Assembly: GCA_028824715.1 (NCBI GenBank)
Contig: JAPPCV010000169.1
Coordinates: 44,478-108,477 of the forward strand
Origin: Boseongicola sp.
GTDB lineage: Bacteria; Pseudomonadota; Alphaproteobacteria; Rhodobacterales; Rhodobacteraceae
Direction: 5' to 3'
Length of the DNA stretch: 64,000 nt
Position 1 is the first letter of the stretch; each line of letters opens with the position of its first letter. Positions 35,189 through 44,989 of the stretch are shown piece after piece. The notes under the pieces were generated by a model. It was not told where the DNA came from. It saw only the letters and a list, made by a program, of their open reading frames with translations, and ran no database searches. A program made the translations under genes and the position numbers.

Positions 35189-36907
35189 TCAATTTCCGGT
35201 CCTGTACCAGTCGGAAATGTTCCACAATTCGCTGTCCCAGACGTTCAGCTTGATGCCGCCAAGGCTGTTGGCATGCGCCGAGAGTCGGCCACGGTGGACA
35301 AGCGGGATCATCATGCCGTTCTCGATGGCCGTGTCGTTCAACCGGGCCGCGATCTCTCCACGCCGTTTGATGTCCGCCGTCTTGGAGAGTTCGGCATGGA
35401 GCGCGTCGTATTCGTCCATGCAGAACCGCGATATGTTTTCGCCCTGCCATTGCGTTTCAGGCGAAGGCGCCTTGTCGCAAAGCCCGTTGCCAAGGTAGGC
35501 CTGCGGGTCGGTGCCGTTGAAGGTGTTGGCGTACATCTCGACATCGGCGTAGAACTTCTGGAACGTGTCGGGAGAGCCCGGATCGCCGCCGAAGAACACG
35601 GATGCGTTGATGTTGCGCAGCTCGGTCTCGATGCCGATTTCCGCCCACCATTGCTTGATCAGCGCCTGGAAGTCCTGGCGCACGGCGTTGGTCGACGTCT
35701 GGTAGAGTATGCTGAGCGGCACGCCGTCCTTCTCTCTCACGCCATCGCCGTCGGTGTCCAGGATGCCAGCTGAATCGAGAAGGGCGTTGGCTCCGGCAAT
35801 GTCCTGCGTCGAGCAGTCAAACGTCGTGGACGCATAGATTTGCGGAACCGGAACCCAGTTGCAGGTGACACGGCCAGCCTGTCCATAGCCGATGTCGACC
35901 AGCAGCGGCCGGTCAATGGCCATCGACATGGCATTGTAGACTGCAGGATCTTGAAGGAAGGGATGTGGACGCACGACCGAGCGCTCATCCGGTCCGAGTC
36001 CGGGATTTGGATTGGTGTTGTTCAGCATCAGGCGCTCGACGAGCGGACCGAATCCGGCTATCGGAGTGCCCATGCCGCCTTCCTGCATCTTCGCGATGAC
36101 GTCGGGTGCGAGCTGAAGGTTCCAGGCATAGTCGAACTCGCCGGTTTCCATGACGGCGCGGCCCGCAGCAGTTGCGTCGCCTCCGCCCTTGAACGTCACC
36201 GTGGCGAATGCGGGCTTGCCTTCGACCCGGTAGTTCTCGTTCGCCGCGAAGGAAATCACGTCATTCGGCTTGAACTCGGTAACGACAAAGGGGCCGGTGC
36301 CGATCGGATTGAAGTTCGCTTCGGTGCATTCCGGTGCCTTCGCGCCAAGGCAGTCCGCAAACTGGGCGGCTTGGATGACTGGAGCCTCGCCGCCGACGAA
36401 GGGCCCGTACGGGTTTGGCGTGGGCTTGTCGAACGTGACGACTACGGTTAGCGCGTCCGGCGTTTCGACGCTGACGACGCCCTCGTATTTCGTTGCCTGG
36501 GCGCATCCGCCTTCGGGATGCGTGCAGTAGTCGTACGTGAACTTGGCATCCGCGGACGTGAACGGCGTGCCGTCGGACCAGACCAGGCCTTCGGTGACCT
36601 TCCAGGTGATCTGGGTCAAGTCCTGGCTCACGCCGCCATTCGCCACCGTCGGTATCTCGTCCACCAGCCAAGGCGTCAGGTTGCCGTTTTCATCGTAGCG
36701 GGCGAGGGGCTCGATCACGAGCGAAGCGCTTTCCACGTCCTTTGTGCCACCGGAAAGATACGGGTTCAGGATCGACGGCGCCTGCCAGTAGATGATCTTG
36801 ACCTCGCCATCACGGCCACGTGGCCCCTCGTGGTCAGAGGCAAGTGCCATTGATGCAAGTGCCGCTGCCGCTGCAGCCCCGATGAGGGGTCGGGTAACGA
36901 GTCTCAT
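35189..36907 (-). CDS. Periplasmic binding protein, SBP_bac_5 (OppA/DppA) family
   Basis: A 572-residue family-5 binding protein with signal peptide (MRLVTRPLIGAAAAAALASMALA), then KIIYWQAPSILNPYLSGGTKDVES and the GPFVVTEFKPNDVI region common to OppA-type proteins. GGAGTGAAACA precedes the ATG at 36907, eight residues inside a longer frame. Length and the YWQAP-x-LNPY motif resemble binding proteins of agrocinopine-type or peptide-type importers; peptide versus opine is undecided. It is divergent from the fused ATPase gene. Confidence 0.92.
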   Translation of the reverse strand: MRLVTRPLIGAAAAAALASMALASDHEGPRGRDGEVKIIYWQAPSILNPYLSGGTKDVESASLVIEPLARYDENGNLTPWLVDEIPTVANGGVSQDLTQITWKVTEGLVWSDGTPFTSADAKFTYDYCTHPEGGCAQATKYEGVVSVETPDALTVVVTFDKPTPNPYGPFVGGEAPVIQAAQFADCLGAKAPECTEANFNPIGTGPFVVTEFKPNDVISFAANENYRVEGKPAFATVTFKGGGDATAAGRAVMETGEFDYAWNLQLAPDVIAKMQEGGMGTPIAGFGPLVERLMLNNTNPNPGLGPDERSVVRPHPFLQDPAVYNAMSMAIDRPLLVDIGYGQAGRVTCNWVPVPQIYASTTFDCSTQDIAGANALLDSAGILDTDGDGVREKDGVPLSILYQTSTNAVRQDFQALIKQWWAEIGIETELRNINASVFFGGDPGSPDTFQKFYADVEMYANTFNGTDPQAYLGNGLCDKAPSPETQWQGENISRFCMDEYDALHAELSKTADIKRRGEIAARLNDTAIENGMMIPLVHRGRLSAHANSLGGIKLNVWDSELWNISDWYRTGN

Positions 36908-37281
36908 TGTTTCACTCCATTTGCTTTCCATGTTCCGTTTCCCGTCCGGAATCGGCGGATCGATTCGGGCCGGAATTCCCGCAGGTTACTACAGAGCGTA
37001 CGCACTCCAACTCTTTTCTTTGAATTTGGGTGAAGCGCGAAGCCGACTTGCAGATTGCAGCAAACACGGAGTGCCGGAATCGATTGCGGCGGACGAACCG
37101 GCACACGTCTGGGTCCCATCCAAAAATTGCACGCCCAGGGACTTTTCAAGCGACCCCGTCGCTACGGATGTGTCCCTGGTTGGCAAAGTGTCGATCGCCG
37201 GAAACAGGTGTTTCTTGGCGTGTTCAGTTTGACACCTTTCGCCAGTGGGGTTTAGCGTCTCGCAGCCGCACGTCTCCGGGG
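36908..37281. other. Divergent intergenic region of the Opp/Dpp locus
   Basis: About 370 bases between the binding-protein gene and the fused ATPase gene. Promoters for both directions should lie here, but no well-matched boxes, palindromes or hairpins stood out. A frame entering from 37030 in phase with the ATPase gene does not look like protein and is not annotated. Confidence 0.5.
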
Positions 37282-39102
37282 ATGCCCATGCTTGATCAAC
37301 CGCTTGCCTCGCTGAGAAAGTTGCGCGTCGAATTCCAGACCAGGGATGGTCCGGTCCTGGGCGTGGAGGATGTCAGTTTCGACATATTGCCAGGCGAGAC
37401 ACTTTGCGTGGTTGGTGAATCCGGATCCGGCAAGTCCGTGTCGTCACTTTCACTCGTGCGCCTGGTGGAATTCGGGGGCGGTGAGATTGCGAGCGGCGAG
37501 CTCCTGTTCGACCGGGGCGTGGAAGGCGGAGTCGTGGACGTCTCAAAGGCGAGCGACACCCTGATGCGGACAATCCGCGGCAATGAAATTGGCATCATCT
37601 TCCAGGAACCGATGACGTCCCTCAATCCGGTGTTCACGATCGGGCGACAGTTGACAGAGGGTCTGCGCGTTCACACGGCAATGACCCGGGAGCAGGCGAA
37701 GGCGCATGCGCTGGAGCTCCTGCGCCGCGTACGCATTCCAGAACCCGAACGGCGGTTGAAGCAGTATCCGCATGAACTTTCCGGCGGCATGCGGCAACGC
37801 GTCGTGATCGCCATGGCACTGGCCTGCGAGCCCAGGTTGCTGATTGCGGACGAGCCGACAACCGCGCTCGACGTCACCATCCAGGCCGAAATCCTGGCAC
37901 TGATTGGTCGCTTGAAGCGCGAGACCGGGACGTCCGTACTCTTCATCACGCATGACATGGCCGTCGTTGCGCAGATGGCGGACCGGGTCGTGGTCATGTT
38001 CCGTGGCAAGAAGGTGGAGGAAGGGCCGGTCCGCCAGATCTTCGAGACTCCGCGGCACGAATACACCAAGGCGTTGCTGGCGGCGGTGCCAAAACTTGGG
38101 GAAATGCGAGGCAAGCCGGCGCCGGAACCCATGCGGCTGATTGGCGATCAGAATCGCGATCTCGCAGCCTTGGCAGCGGTGGGCGAAGAGCTGCTCCTGG
38201 ACGTGAAGCATCTTGTAACCCGCTTTCCCGTGACCGGGGGGGTCCTGCGCCGTACCGTCGCCTACGTGCATGCCGTCCAGGACGTGTCCTTCCAGGTCAA
38301 GTCAGGTCAGACACTGAGCCTCGTCGGGGAGTCGGGCTGTGGCAAGTCTTCTTGCGGCCGGTCAGTGCTCAGGCTGGTCGAACCGGTTTCGGGCGAGGTC
38401 TGGCTTGGCGGTCGGAATGTTCTGGAAATGGATGCAGGTGAGCTGCGCCTTGCGCGTCGCGACATGCAGATGGTGTTCCAGGATCCGTTCGCATCGCTGA
38501 ATCCGCAGATGAAGCTCTCCGACCAGATCGCCGAGCCCTTGCTGAACTATGGAGCGGGCGACGCATCAGAACGGGCCGACCGGGTTGCCAAGCTTCTCGA
38601 CCGGGTGCACCTGCCAACGAGCTTCATGAGCCGATATCCGCATGAACTTTCGGGCGGGCAGCGGCAGCGGATTGCGATCGCTCGGGCGCTGTCCCTGAAC
38701 CCCAAGCTCATCGTTGCCGATGAAGCCGTCAGCGCGCTGGACGTGAGCGTGCAGGCGCAGGTTCTGAATCTCCTGATGGAGCTGCAGGCTGAACTTGGCA
38801 TCTCGATGCTGTTCATCAGCCATGACATGGCGGTCGTTGAACGGGTAAGTCACATGGTGGGCGTGATGTACCTGGGCCGGATCGTCGAGATCGGGCCACG
38901 GCCGGCGATATTCGAGGATCCGCGGCACGAATACACGAAGTCGCTGCTTGCGGCCGTGCCGGTCGCCGACCCCGCGCAGCGCAAGAGCGAGAAGGACCTG
39001 AACTTCAAGCCGATCCCGTCGCCGATCTTTCCTGTCGGGCACGAGCCCGGTCCGTCAGTCTATGAAGAGGTGGCTCCAGGACACTTCGTGCTTGCGTCAT
39101 GA
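37282..39102 (+). CDS. Fused DppD-DppF dual ATPase of a peptide-type ABC importer
   Basis: A 606-residue protein with two complete ABC ATPase units. Unit 1 (about residues 10-270): Walker A VVGESGSGKSVSSLS, Q-loop IIFQEPMTSLNPVFTIG, signature ELSGGMRQRVVIAMALA, Walker B LLIADEPTTALDVT. Unit 2 (about 300-580): LVGESGCGKSSCGRSVL, MVFQDPFASLNPQMKL, ELSGGQRQRIAIARAL, LIVADEAVSALDVS, with DEA for DEP. Each unit ends with the DppD/F-type RHEYTKALLAAVP sequence and its second-copy variant. The two ATPases are usually separate genes, although GsiA-type fusions exist. It overlaps the M20 peptidase gene (ATGA). Confidence 0.94.
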   Translation: MPMLDQPLASLRKLRVEFQTRDGPVLGVEDVSFDILPGETLCVVGESGSGKSVSSLSLVRLVEFGGGEIASGELLFDRGVEGGVVDVSKASDTLMRTIRGNEIGIIFQEPMTSLNPVFTIGRQLTEGLRVHTAMTREQAKAHALELLRRVRIPEPERRLKQYPHELSGGMRQRVVIAMALACEPRLLIADEPTTALDVTIQAEILALIGRLKRETGTSVLFITHDMAVVAQMADRVVVMFRGKKVEEGPVRQIFETPRHEYTKALLAAVPKLGEMRGKPAPEPMRLIGDQNRDLAALAAVGEELLLDVKHLVTRFPVTGGVLRRTVAYVHAVQDVSFQVKSGQTLSLVGESGCGKSSCGRSVLRLVEPVSGEVWLGGRNVLEMDAGELRLARRDMQMVFQDPFASLNPQMKLSDQIAEPLLNYGAGDASERADRVAKLLDRVHLPTSFMSRYPHELSGGQRQRIAIARALSLNPKLIVADEAVSALDVSVQAQVLNLLMELQAELGISMLFISHDMAVVERVSHMVGVMYLGRIVEIGPRPAIFEDPRHEYTKSLLAAVPVADPAQRKSEKDLNFKPIPSPIFPVGHEPGPSVYEEVAPGHFVLAS

Positions 39103-40262
39103 GCTTGTCCGCCCGCCAGATTCTCGACCAGCTGGTGTCGTATCCGACGGTCAGCCGGGACACGAACCTGCCATTGATCGATTGGATCGAGGGCTACCTT
39201 GCCGACCTCGGCATCGTGGCGCACCGCATGCCGAAACGTGGCGATCCGTCCAAGGAAGCCATCTTCTGCAGCGTGGGCCCGCGCGTCCCGGGCGGCGTAG
39301 TGCTTTCGGGGCACACCGATGTGGTGCCGGTCGAGGGCCAGGACTGGAGCTCGGATCCTTGGGCAGTGAGCGAGCGCGACGGCCGGCTCTACGGGCGCGG
39401 AACCTGCGACATGAAAGGGTTTGACGCCCTGGCCCTGCATGCCTTGCAGCAGGCGCTTGAATGCGACCTGAAGCGACCAATTCAGGTCGCGCTTTCCTTC
39501 GACGAGGAGATCGGATGTGCAGGCGCGCCGCCGTTGATCGAGGCGATGGCTGAATCGGGCCTGCCAAAGGCGGCGATCGCCATCATCGGCGAACCCTCGA
39601 TGCTGCAATGCGTCACTGGCCAAAAGGGCAGCGCAGGATTCGACGTCCACGTGAAGGGATTCGAGGTGCATTCCTCGATGATGGACAAAGGCGTCAACGC
39701 AGTCATGGCGGCGTCGCGGCTGATCCATTGGGCGAATGGCAAGAACGATGAACTGCGCGCCCGTGCGCCGTCGACTGTGGCCGCGAACTTTGATCCGCCG
39801 TTCACGACACTTCATGTCGGCATGATCAAGGGGGGCACTGCACAGAACATCACCGCCGGCGACTGCAGGTTCGGAATCGACTGGCGGCTGGTTCCCGATG
39901 AAGACGCGGACCGGCTCGATGGCGAATTCCGTGCGGTCGTGGCGGAAGTGGATGCCGCGGCGAAGGCGATTGCACCGTCTGCCGGTGTCAGGCTCCGACC
40001 GTTCCACGATGTACCTGCGCTCGTGCCTGAGGAGAACGGAGCGGCCGAAGCGCTGGTCCGTGGCATCACAGGCGACAACGGCATTCATGTCGTCAGTTAC
40101 GGGACCGAGGCGGGGCACTTCCAGAACGCGGGCTGCTCGGCAGTGATCTGCGGTCCGGGGGACATCGCCCAGGCGCATCAGGCAGACGAGTTCATTGCGG
40201 TCGAACAGTTCGAGGCAGGCGGGGCGTTTCTTGCGAGAGTGGTCGAGAGCCTCACGAAATAG
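39099..40262 (+). CDS. M20 metallopeptidase, ArgE/acetylornithine deacetylase family
   Basis: A 387-residue zinc deacylase. Metal ligands are visible: LSGHTDVVPVEGQDWSS (His), GRGTCDMKGF (bridging Asp), LSFDEEIGCAGA (Glu pair) and SYGTEAGHFQNAG (last Glu/His). The dimerisation domain lies in the middle. Similarity is to acetylornithine deacetylase (ArgE), but ArgE-like enzymes also deacylate other N-acyl amino acids. Being co-translated with an importer ATPase, it most likely acts on an imported N-acylated amino acid or small peptide (inference) and not primarily in arginine synthesis. Confidence 0.9.
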   Translation: MSLSARQILDQLVSYPTVSRDTNLPLIDWIEGYLADLGIVAHRMPKRGDPSKEAIFCSVGPRVPGGVVLSGHTDVVPVEGQDWSSDPWAVSERDGRLYGRGTCDMKGFDALALHALQQALECDLKRPIQVALSFDEEIGCAGAPPLIEAMAESGLPKAAIAIIGEPSMLQCVTGQKGSAGFDVHVKGFEVHSSMMDKGVNAVMAASRLIHWANGKNDELRARAPSTVAANFDPPFTTLHVGMIKGGTAQNITAGDCRFGIDWRLVPDEDADRLDGEFRAVVAEVDAAAKAIAPSAGVRLRPFHDVPALVPEENGAAEALVRGITGDNGIHVVSYGTEAGHFQNAGCSAVICGPGDIAQAHQADEFIAVEQFEAGGAFLARVVESLTK

Positions 40263-40459
40263 GCATCCGGATTGTGGCGGGGATGTGACTGCATTCGGGC
40301 AGTGCCGCGTCATGCCGGCGGCCTTGACGGCCGAAATTCGCGCACGGAACACGCGTGCACGCGACACCAGCTTCTTGGCTTCCTCCGATCGTGCAGGAGT
40401 CTTGTTGGTTCGCCGCGAATTTCCGTTCGCGGAAGGGTTGGCGGCTCCGGGTACACGCC

Positions 40460-42871
40460 ATGCGTGAGGCGCTTCCGGAACGTTTCGTTGACTGGTTCAA
40501 GAGCCGCGGCTGGGCTCCGCACCCGCATCAGCTGAGGATCGCGGGGCGGGCCGACGAGCCCGCGCTTCTTTTGATCGCTCCGACCGGCGGCGGCAAAACG
40601 CTTGCCGGGTTTCTGCCGACTCTCGCGGAACTCGCGGCAGGCGGGAGGGAGGGGCTTCACACGATTTATGTCTCGCCCCTGAAGGCGTTGGCGGCCGACA
40701 TCAGGCGGAACCTCGATACGCCGATCGGCGAGATGGATCTGCCGGTCCGTGTTGAGGACCGGACAGGCGACACCTCGCCCAATCGCAAGAAGCGTCAGCG
40801 CGCGGATCCCCCGCACATACTCCTGACGACACCGGAGAGCCTTGCGCTGCTGCTGACGTACCAGGACGCACCGAAGATGTTTCGCGGCCTCTCTCGCGTC
40901 ATCGTTGACGAAGTCCATGCCTTGGCGGAATCGAAGCGTGGCGACCAGCTTGCCTTGTGCCTTGCCGAACTTCAGGCCCTGTGCCCCAAGCTTCGACGGG
41001 TCGGCCTGTCAGCCACGGTCGAGGACCCGTCCGCGATCGCCCGTTTCCTGGCGCATCATCCAGACCCGTGTCCGATTCTCCATGCCGATCCCGGACCCGC
41101 GCCGGAAATCGAAATGCTCGCCACGGATGAGTTGCCTCCCTGGTCGGGCGGCGGCGGCAGGCACGCGATTCCTGCCGTGCTCGACGAGGTCAGAAAGCAC
41201 CGGACGACACTGATCTTTCACAACACGAGGGCGCAGGCCGAAATCTTCTTTCGTCACCTCTGGCTTCAGAACGAGGACGGTCTTCCGATCGGCATTCACC
41301 ATGGTTCGCTGGCGAGGTCGCAAAGGCTAAAGGTGGAAGCTGCCATGGTGAACGGCGAACTCCGGGCGGTCGTCTGTACGGGTACGCTCGACCTCGGGAT
41401 TGACTGGGGAGATGTCGACCTGATCATCCAGGTGGGCGCGCCCAAGAACGTGAAGCGACTCGTGCAGCGAATCGGTCGCGCCAACCATCGTTACAACGCG
41501 CCCTCGAAGGCGCTGGTCGTGCCGGCAAACCGCTTCGAGGTCGTGGAGTGCGTGGCGGCGCTCGATGCGGCGCGGGAGGGCGATCTGGACGGTGACCCGA
41601 GAGGAAGGGGTCCGCGGGACGTGCTTTGCCAGCAGATCCTGATCCGCGCGTGTCGGGGGCCGTTTGAGGCTGATGAGCTCTTTCGGGTGCTTCGGGGTGC
41701 CGGGCCGTACGTGGACCTCCGGAACGACGACTTTCTCGCGTGCCTCGATCTCGTGGCAACCGGTGGCTACGCGCTTCGGGCCTATGATCGTTGGCAGCGG
41801 CTTCGCCAGAGAACGGACGGCCTCTGGGAATTCAGGGATCCGCGCGCTCCCGGCGAAGTTCGCCGCAATCTCGGCACGATCCAGGATACGGAGACATTGA
41901 AAGTAAGGCTTCGGAACAAGCGGGGCGGCAAGCCATTGGGAGAAATCGAGGAGTTGTTTGCGGCAAGTCTTGCGCCTGGGGACACTTTCCTGATCGGCGG
42001 CCAGGTCGTGCGCTACGACCGACTGCGCGAAATGACCGTGGAAGTGTCGCGCCAACCGGACAGGGCGCCGAAGATCGCGGTTTTTGCAGGAACGAAATTC
42101 GCGACATCGACACAACTTAGCCACCGGATCCTGAGGATGCTCCAGACGGAGGACTGGACAGCCTTGCCGGGTCACACGGCGGATTGGCTGCGCCTTCAGC
42201 GCGAACGGTCGAAACTCCCGGAGGCGGGCCGGATTCTGGTCGAGAGCTTTCCGTATGAAGGTCGGCAGAACACCTGCATCTACGGATTTGCCGGACGCAA
42301 CGCGATGCAGACGCTGGGGCTGCTGGTCACCCGGAGAATGGAGGAGATGGGTCTCGGTCCGCTGGGTTTCGTTTCGACGGACTATGCCGTCCTGATCTGG
42401 GGTCTCGATGCGATTCCTGATCCCGAGCCGCTCCTCGATGCGCGGGAATTGCGCACCGCTTTCGAAGAATGGATGTCCGGAAACGCCGTCATGAAACGGA
42501 CCTTTCGCACGACCGCCACGATCGCGATGATGATTCCCAGGAATCATGGAGCCGCCAGGCGCACCGCCCGGCAGGCGAGATTCTCTTCCGACATTCTTTA
42601 CGACACGCTCGCAAAATACGATCCTGGGCATCTCATGCTGAAGATCACGCGGGAGGAGGCGATGCGGGGCCTGGTCGACTTCGGGCGGATCGAGGAACTG
42701 CTTGAGCGGACCAGCGGACGGGTTGATCATGTCGTGCTCGACCGAATTACGCCGTTGGCCGCTCCGCTCCTTCTCGAGCATGGCAGGGTTCCGATTGCCG
42801 GGGAAGGTCGCGAACGGATGCTCATGGCTGATGCAGAAGCCTTGATGGCGGCAGCGGGCTTGTGCGCCTGA
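40460..42871 (+). CDS. Ligase-associated DEXH-box helicase (Lhr-like)
   Basis: An 803-residue superfamily-2 helicase. Helicase motifs in order: APTGGGKTLAGFLPTL (I), TTPESLALLL, VIVDEVHALAESKRG (II, DEVH), GLSATVEDPSAIARFL (III), IHHGSLARSQR, CTGTLDLGIDWGDV and QRIGRANHRYNAPSKAL (VI), followed by the Lhr-type C-terminal WH and HTH-like region. The family is known as ligase-associated DNA-damage helicase, usually next to an ATP-dependent ligase, exonuclease and PdeM phosphoesterase. None of these is in the window. An ATG at 40460 gives MREALPERFVDWFKSRGW, the usual family start. Confidence 0.92.
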   Translation: MREALPERFVDWFKSRGWAPHPHQLRIAGRADEPALLLIAPTGGGKTLAGFLPTLAELAAGGREGLHTIYVSPLKALAADIRRNLDTPIGEMDLPVRVEDRTGDTSPNRKKRQRADPPHILLTTPESLALLLTYQDAPKMFRGLSRVIVDEVHALAESKRGDQLALCLAELQALCPKLRRVGLSATVEDPSAIARFLAHHPDPCPILHADPGPAPEIEMLATDELPPWSGGGGRHAIPAVLDEVRKHRTTLIFHNTRAQAEIFFRHLWLQNEDGLPIGIHHGSLARSQRLKVEAAMVNGELRAVVCTGTLDLGIDWGDVDLIIQVGAPKNVKRLVQRIGRANHRYNAPSKALVVPANRFEVVECVAALDAAREGDLDGDPRGRGPRDVLCQQILIRACRGPFEADELFRVLRGAGPYVDLRNDDFLACLDLVATGGYALRAYDRWQRLRQRTDGLWEFRDPRAPGEVRRNLGTIQDTETLKVRLRNKRGGKPLGEIEELFAASLAPGDTFLIGGQVVRYDRLREMTVEVSRQPDRAPKIAVFAGTKFATSTQLSHRILRMLQTEDWTALPGHTADWLRLQRERSKLPEAGRILVESFPYEGRQNTCIYGFAGRNAMQTLGLLVTRRMEEMGLGPLGFVSTDYAVLIWGLDAIPDPEPLLDARELRTAFEEWMSGNAVMKRTFRTTATIAMMIPRNHGAARRTARQARFSSDILYDTLAKYDPGHLMLKITREEAMRGLVDFGRIEELLERTSGRVDHVVLDRITPLAAPLLLEHGRVPIAGEGRERMLMADAEALMAAAGLCA

Positions 42872-43269
42872 CTTGCGTCCGGAACGGCATTTCAGGGCGG
42901 GCGTTCTGGCATGGCTCAGACGCGGCCCCATCGCTCAAGACTTTGGAAGGTTCCGCTCCTAGGCGTTCCCCTGTGCTACACCACGCTCAGGGTGCCAAGG
43001 TCGGTCTCTGCCGACGGCACCGGCCGTAAGGAGGAATGCAGGTCTTGACGCCAATCAACGTTCATATATTGTTCAGAATTGCTCGAGTCCTGAAACATTA
43101 TTCAAACATCAACGTCGCGCATGGCTTTGGGGCCGGCTGCCGGACAACGGTGCAGACATGCGACCCCTCGCGGTCCTTGGTGCGATGCGTCGATAGCGCG
43201 TGGAAGGCAAGGGTCGGCTTGCGCTGATTTTGCGGACGCGGGAGGTCTCGCGACAGGAGGGCCCCGGGA
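42872..43269. other. About 400 bp without recognisable gene, entry into an accessory patch
   Basis: No reading frame here has a recognisable product, and the partner phosphoesterase gene that often follows this helicase family is absent. A stretch near 42950-42990 looks faintly like a tRNA D-arm on the minus strand but has no T-arm. Confidence 0.4.
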
Positions 43270-43585
43270 ATGAGCCTTCCCGTCATGCCCCATGATGCGC
43301 TCTTCCGAGTGCTGGTCTCGAACCCGAAACGGACGGCCGCTCTGCTGAACGACCACCTGCCGCCGAAGATCGCTCCGCTGGTGGACCGTGAACACCCGCC
43401 CGTCAAGCTTGAAGGCAGCTTCATTGACGAAAAGGCTGCGCGGACCCAATGCGATGCGTTGTTCGAATTGCGCCCCAGGATCGGCAATCCCGTCAGGATC
43501 TACGCCCTGCTCGAACACAAGAGCAGGCCGGACGCGGCCACGCCGCTGCAGTTGGCTGGTTACATGCTGCGGATTTGGCGAAAGA
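43270..43585 (+). pseudogene. Rpn/transposase_31-type nuclease, N-terminal part (broken)
   Basis: The first 105 codons are a convincing Rpn/YhgA-like start: MPHDALFRVLVSNPKRTAALLNDHLPP, LEGSFIDEKAARTQCDALFELR and VRIYALLEHKSRPDAATPLQLAGYMLRIWRK, the PD-(D/E)xK nuclease region with catalytic D and ExK. After IWRK the frame becomes non-homologous, rich in Arg and Ser. Rpn proteins are recombination-promoting nucleases of about 300 residues. A separate C-terminal piece lies at 45.4 kb. Confidence 0.8.
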
Positions 43586-43800
43586 AACTGAAGGTCCGCC
43601 TAGGAGGGCTGGGGAGTGGGAAATCCACCTGCAGGGTCGCTCAGCGCCGCGCCGAACCGTATCGATCGCCCCCGCGCGTCTCTCTTCTCCCCAGCACAAA
43701 GTCCTCAAGGCGCTCCCAGGCGCCTTGCTGCCGCTCACGCGCCCTGCCCCTCTCAAGCGGAGGCTTCCCTCTTTCCTTTTCCTGACTCCTGTTCGGGATT

Positions 43801-44655
43801 TCAAGAATGGCAAAGACCCGCCGACGTTCCTTCGTTCTCATGAAAGGCCTTCACGAGGCTCTTGATCATCTCCCCGTCAATGCCGTCGAAAGACGGCATC
43901 GCGCCACCGCGCACGGGAGAGATCCACTGGCCCGTTTCCGTCACTTTGGACTCCGTCACGGGGAGCCCGTCGCCGTCGACCTGCAGCCTGTCCATGAACC
44001 CCGCGCCGAGACGGCCCAAGGTCTCGCGTGCCTCCTGCATGCTCTTCGTCAGCCCGCCCGTGATTGCGGCTTCGGAAACGTCACGTGTCAGGATCATCGG
44101 GGTATCGTCCTGCACCATCGCCAGCTGCATGTTGAAGGACATCAGGTCGACGAGTGAGAGCGGGCTCTCGTTCGGGAACTTCCCCGAGGCCGCGCAGGCC
44201 ATGCGCCAGAGCGGCATGACATGGGTGTCAAGCAGCCAGAGATCGGCGAAGTCACGCATTCGTTTCCTGGAAGCCGCCGCCAGGGCCATGTTCGCCGCGA
44301 GGTCGGCGAAGTGCAGCCTGTATCCGAAATCGCTGTCTTCGACCGGGGCGAAGTATTCCAGGGCGAGCGCCTGGGTCCACTGAAGGATGGCTCGTCCTTC
44401 CTTCGGTTTCATGACATGACATTCACGAAACCCGTCATAGGCCCGCCCCGGACTGACGTGGAGGCCGTTCGCCTCTAGAGCCTCGACGTCCTTGCGCATC
44501 ACGGGGTCCGGATCGCCCGCAGTAAAGACGTCCTGGTCGTCGCTCAGGCGAAATCTGTGACGCTGGATGACCGATCCGCCGGCAAACGGGCTCGACGCAT
44601 CCCTGTTTGAAGCAATGACGCGCAGGATGTCCTTCTGGAAATTGTCAAGAGGCAC
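43801..44655 (-). CDS. AbiEii-like nucleotidyltransferase (type IV toxin family)
   Basis: A 284-residue protein with nucleotidyltransferase landmarks: SPFAGGSVIQRHRFRLSDDQDVF, in which GGS and D-D-x-D fit the G-S/x-D-x-D pattern of AbiEii/AbiGii toxins, then LALEYF and the helix DLAANMALAAASRKRMRDFADLWLLDTH, the typical DLxANKxxALxxRxxxRDxxDL motif. The GTG start at 44655 follows GAGGG at six bases and overlaps the preceding small gene by 11 bases. AbiEii toxins transfer nucleotides to tRNA in studied members. Family call by motif only. A partner AbiEi was not recognised. Confidence 0.62.
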   Translation of the reverse strand: MPLDNFQKDILRVIASNRDASSPFAGGSVIQRHRFRLSDDQDVFTAGDPDPVMRKDVEALEANGLHVSPGRAYDGFRECHVMKPKEGRAILQWTQALALEYFAPVEDSDFGYRLHFADLAANMALAAASRKRMRDFADLWLLDTHVMPLWRMACAASGKFPNESPLSLVDLMSFNMQLAMVQDDTPMILTRDVSEAAITGGLTKSMQEARETLGRLGAGFMDRLQVDGDGLPVTESKVTETGQWISPVRGGAMPSFDGIDGEMIKSLVKAFHENEGTSAGLCHS

Positions 44656-44989
44656 GCATTTCCCTCTTGGCAACAGCTTCGAGAATCTTGCTGCCAAGAC
44701 GTGCGTCCCGCATGGAGCCGCAGGAGCGCAAGGCATTGGCCACGGCCCTCATCCCGGGCAGGGTCGCATGGCCCGGGACGTTCCAGAGCGACCTTCCGAA
44801 ACTGGTGTCGAAGGCCCGCTTCCGAAGGGAAAGAAGCTCCTCGCCGATGTCCTCGAACGCAAGGTCGATCCGGACTCTCGATGCACGGCGGTCCGCCTCG
44901 CACCGGAACCTCTCCGGAACCCGGGAGATGCCCGTGTAAGGGAGCCTTGCCGGTACCGGGCGCGATTCCCTGTCAACAACCATCGTCAT
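44645..44989 (-). CDS. Small protein upstream of the AbiEii-like gene, possible antitoxin
   Basis: A 114-residue reading frame: opening MTMVVDRESRPVPARLPYTGI, then a basic and helical stretch RRASRVRIDLAFEDIGEELLSLRKR and ILEAVAKREMRAS at the end. Its stop overlaps the GTG start of the toxin-like gene, the coupling typical of antitoxin-toxin pairs. It does not look like AbiEi (no winged helix or DUF4095 sequence seen). The ribosome site is poor, so this could be the surviving end of a longer gene. Confidence 0.42.
   Translation of the reverse strand: MTMVVDRESRPVPARLPYTGISRVPERFRCEADRRASRVRIDLAFEDIGEELLSLRKRAFDTSFGRSLWNVPGHATLPGMRAVANALRSCGSMRDARLGSKILEAVAKREMRAS

Noticed and set aside
42940-42995. 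tRNA-like D-arm on the minus strand
   Set aside because: No T-arm, anticodon stem or acceptor pairing could be built around it.
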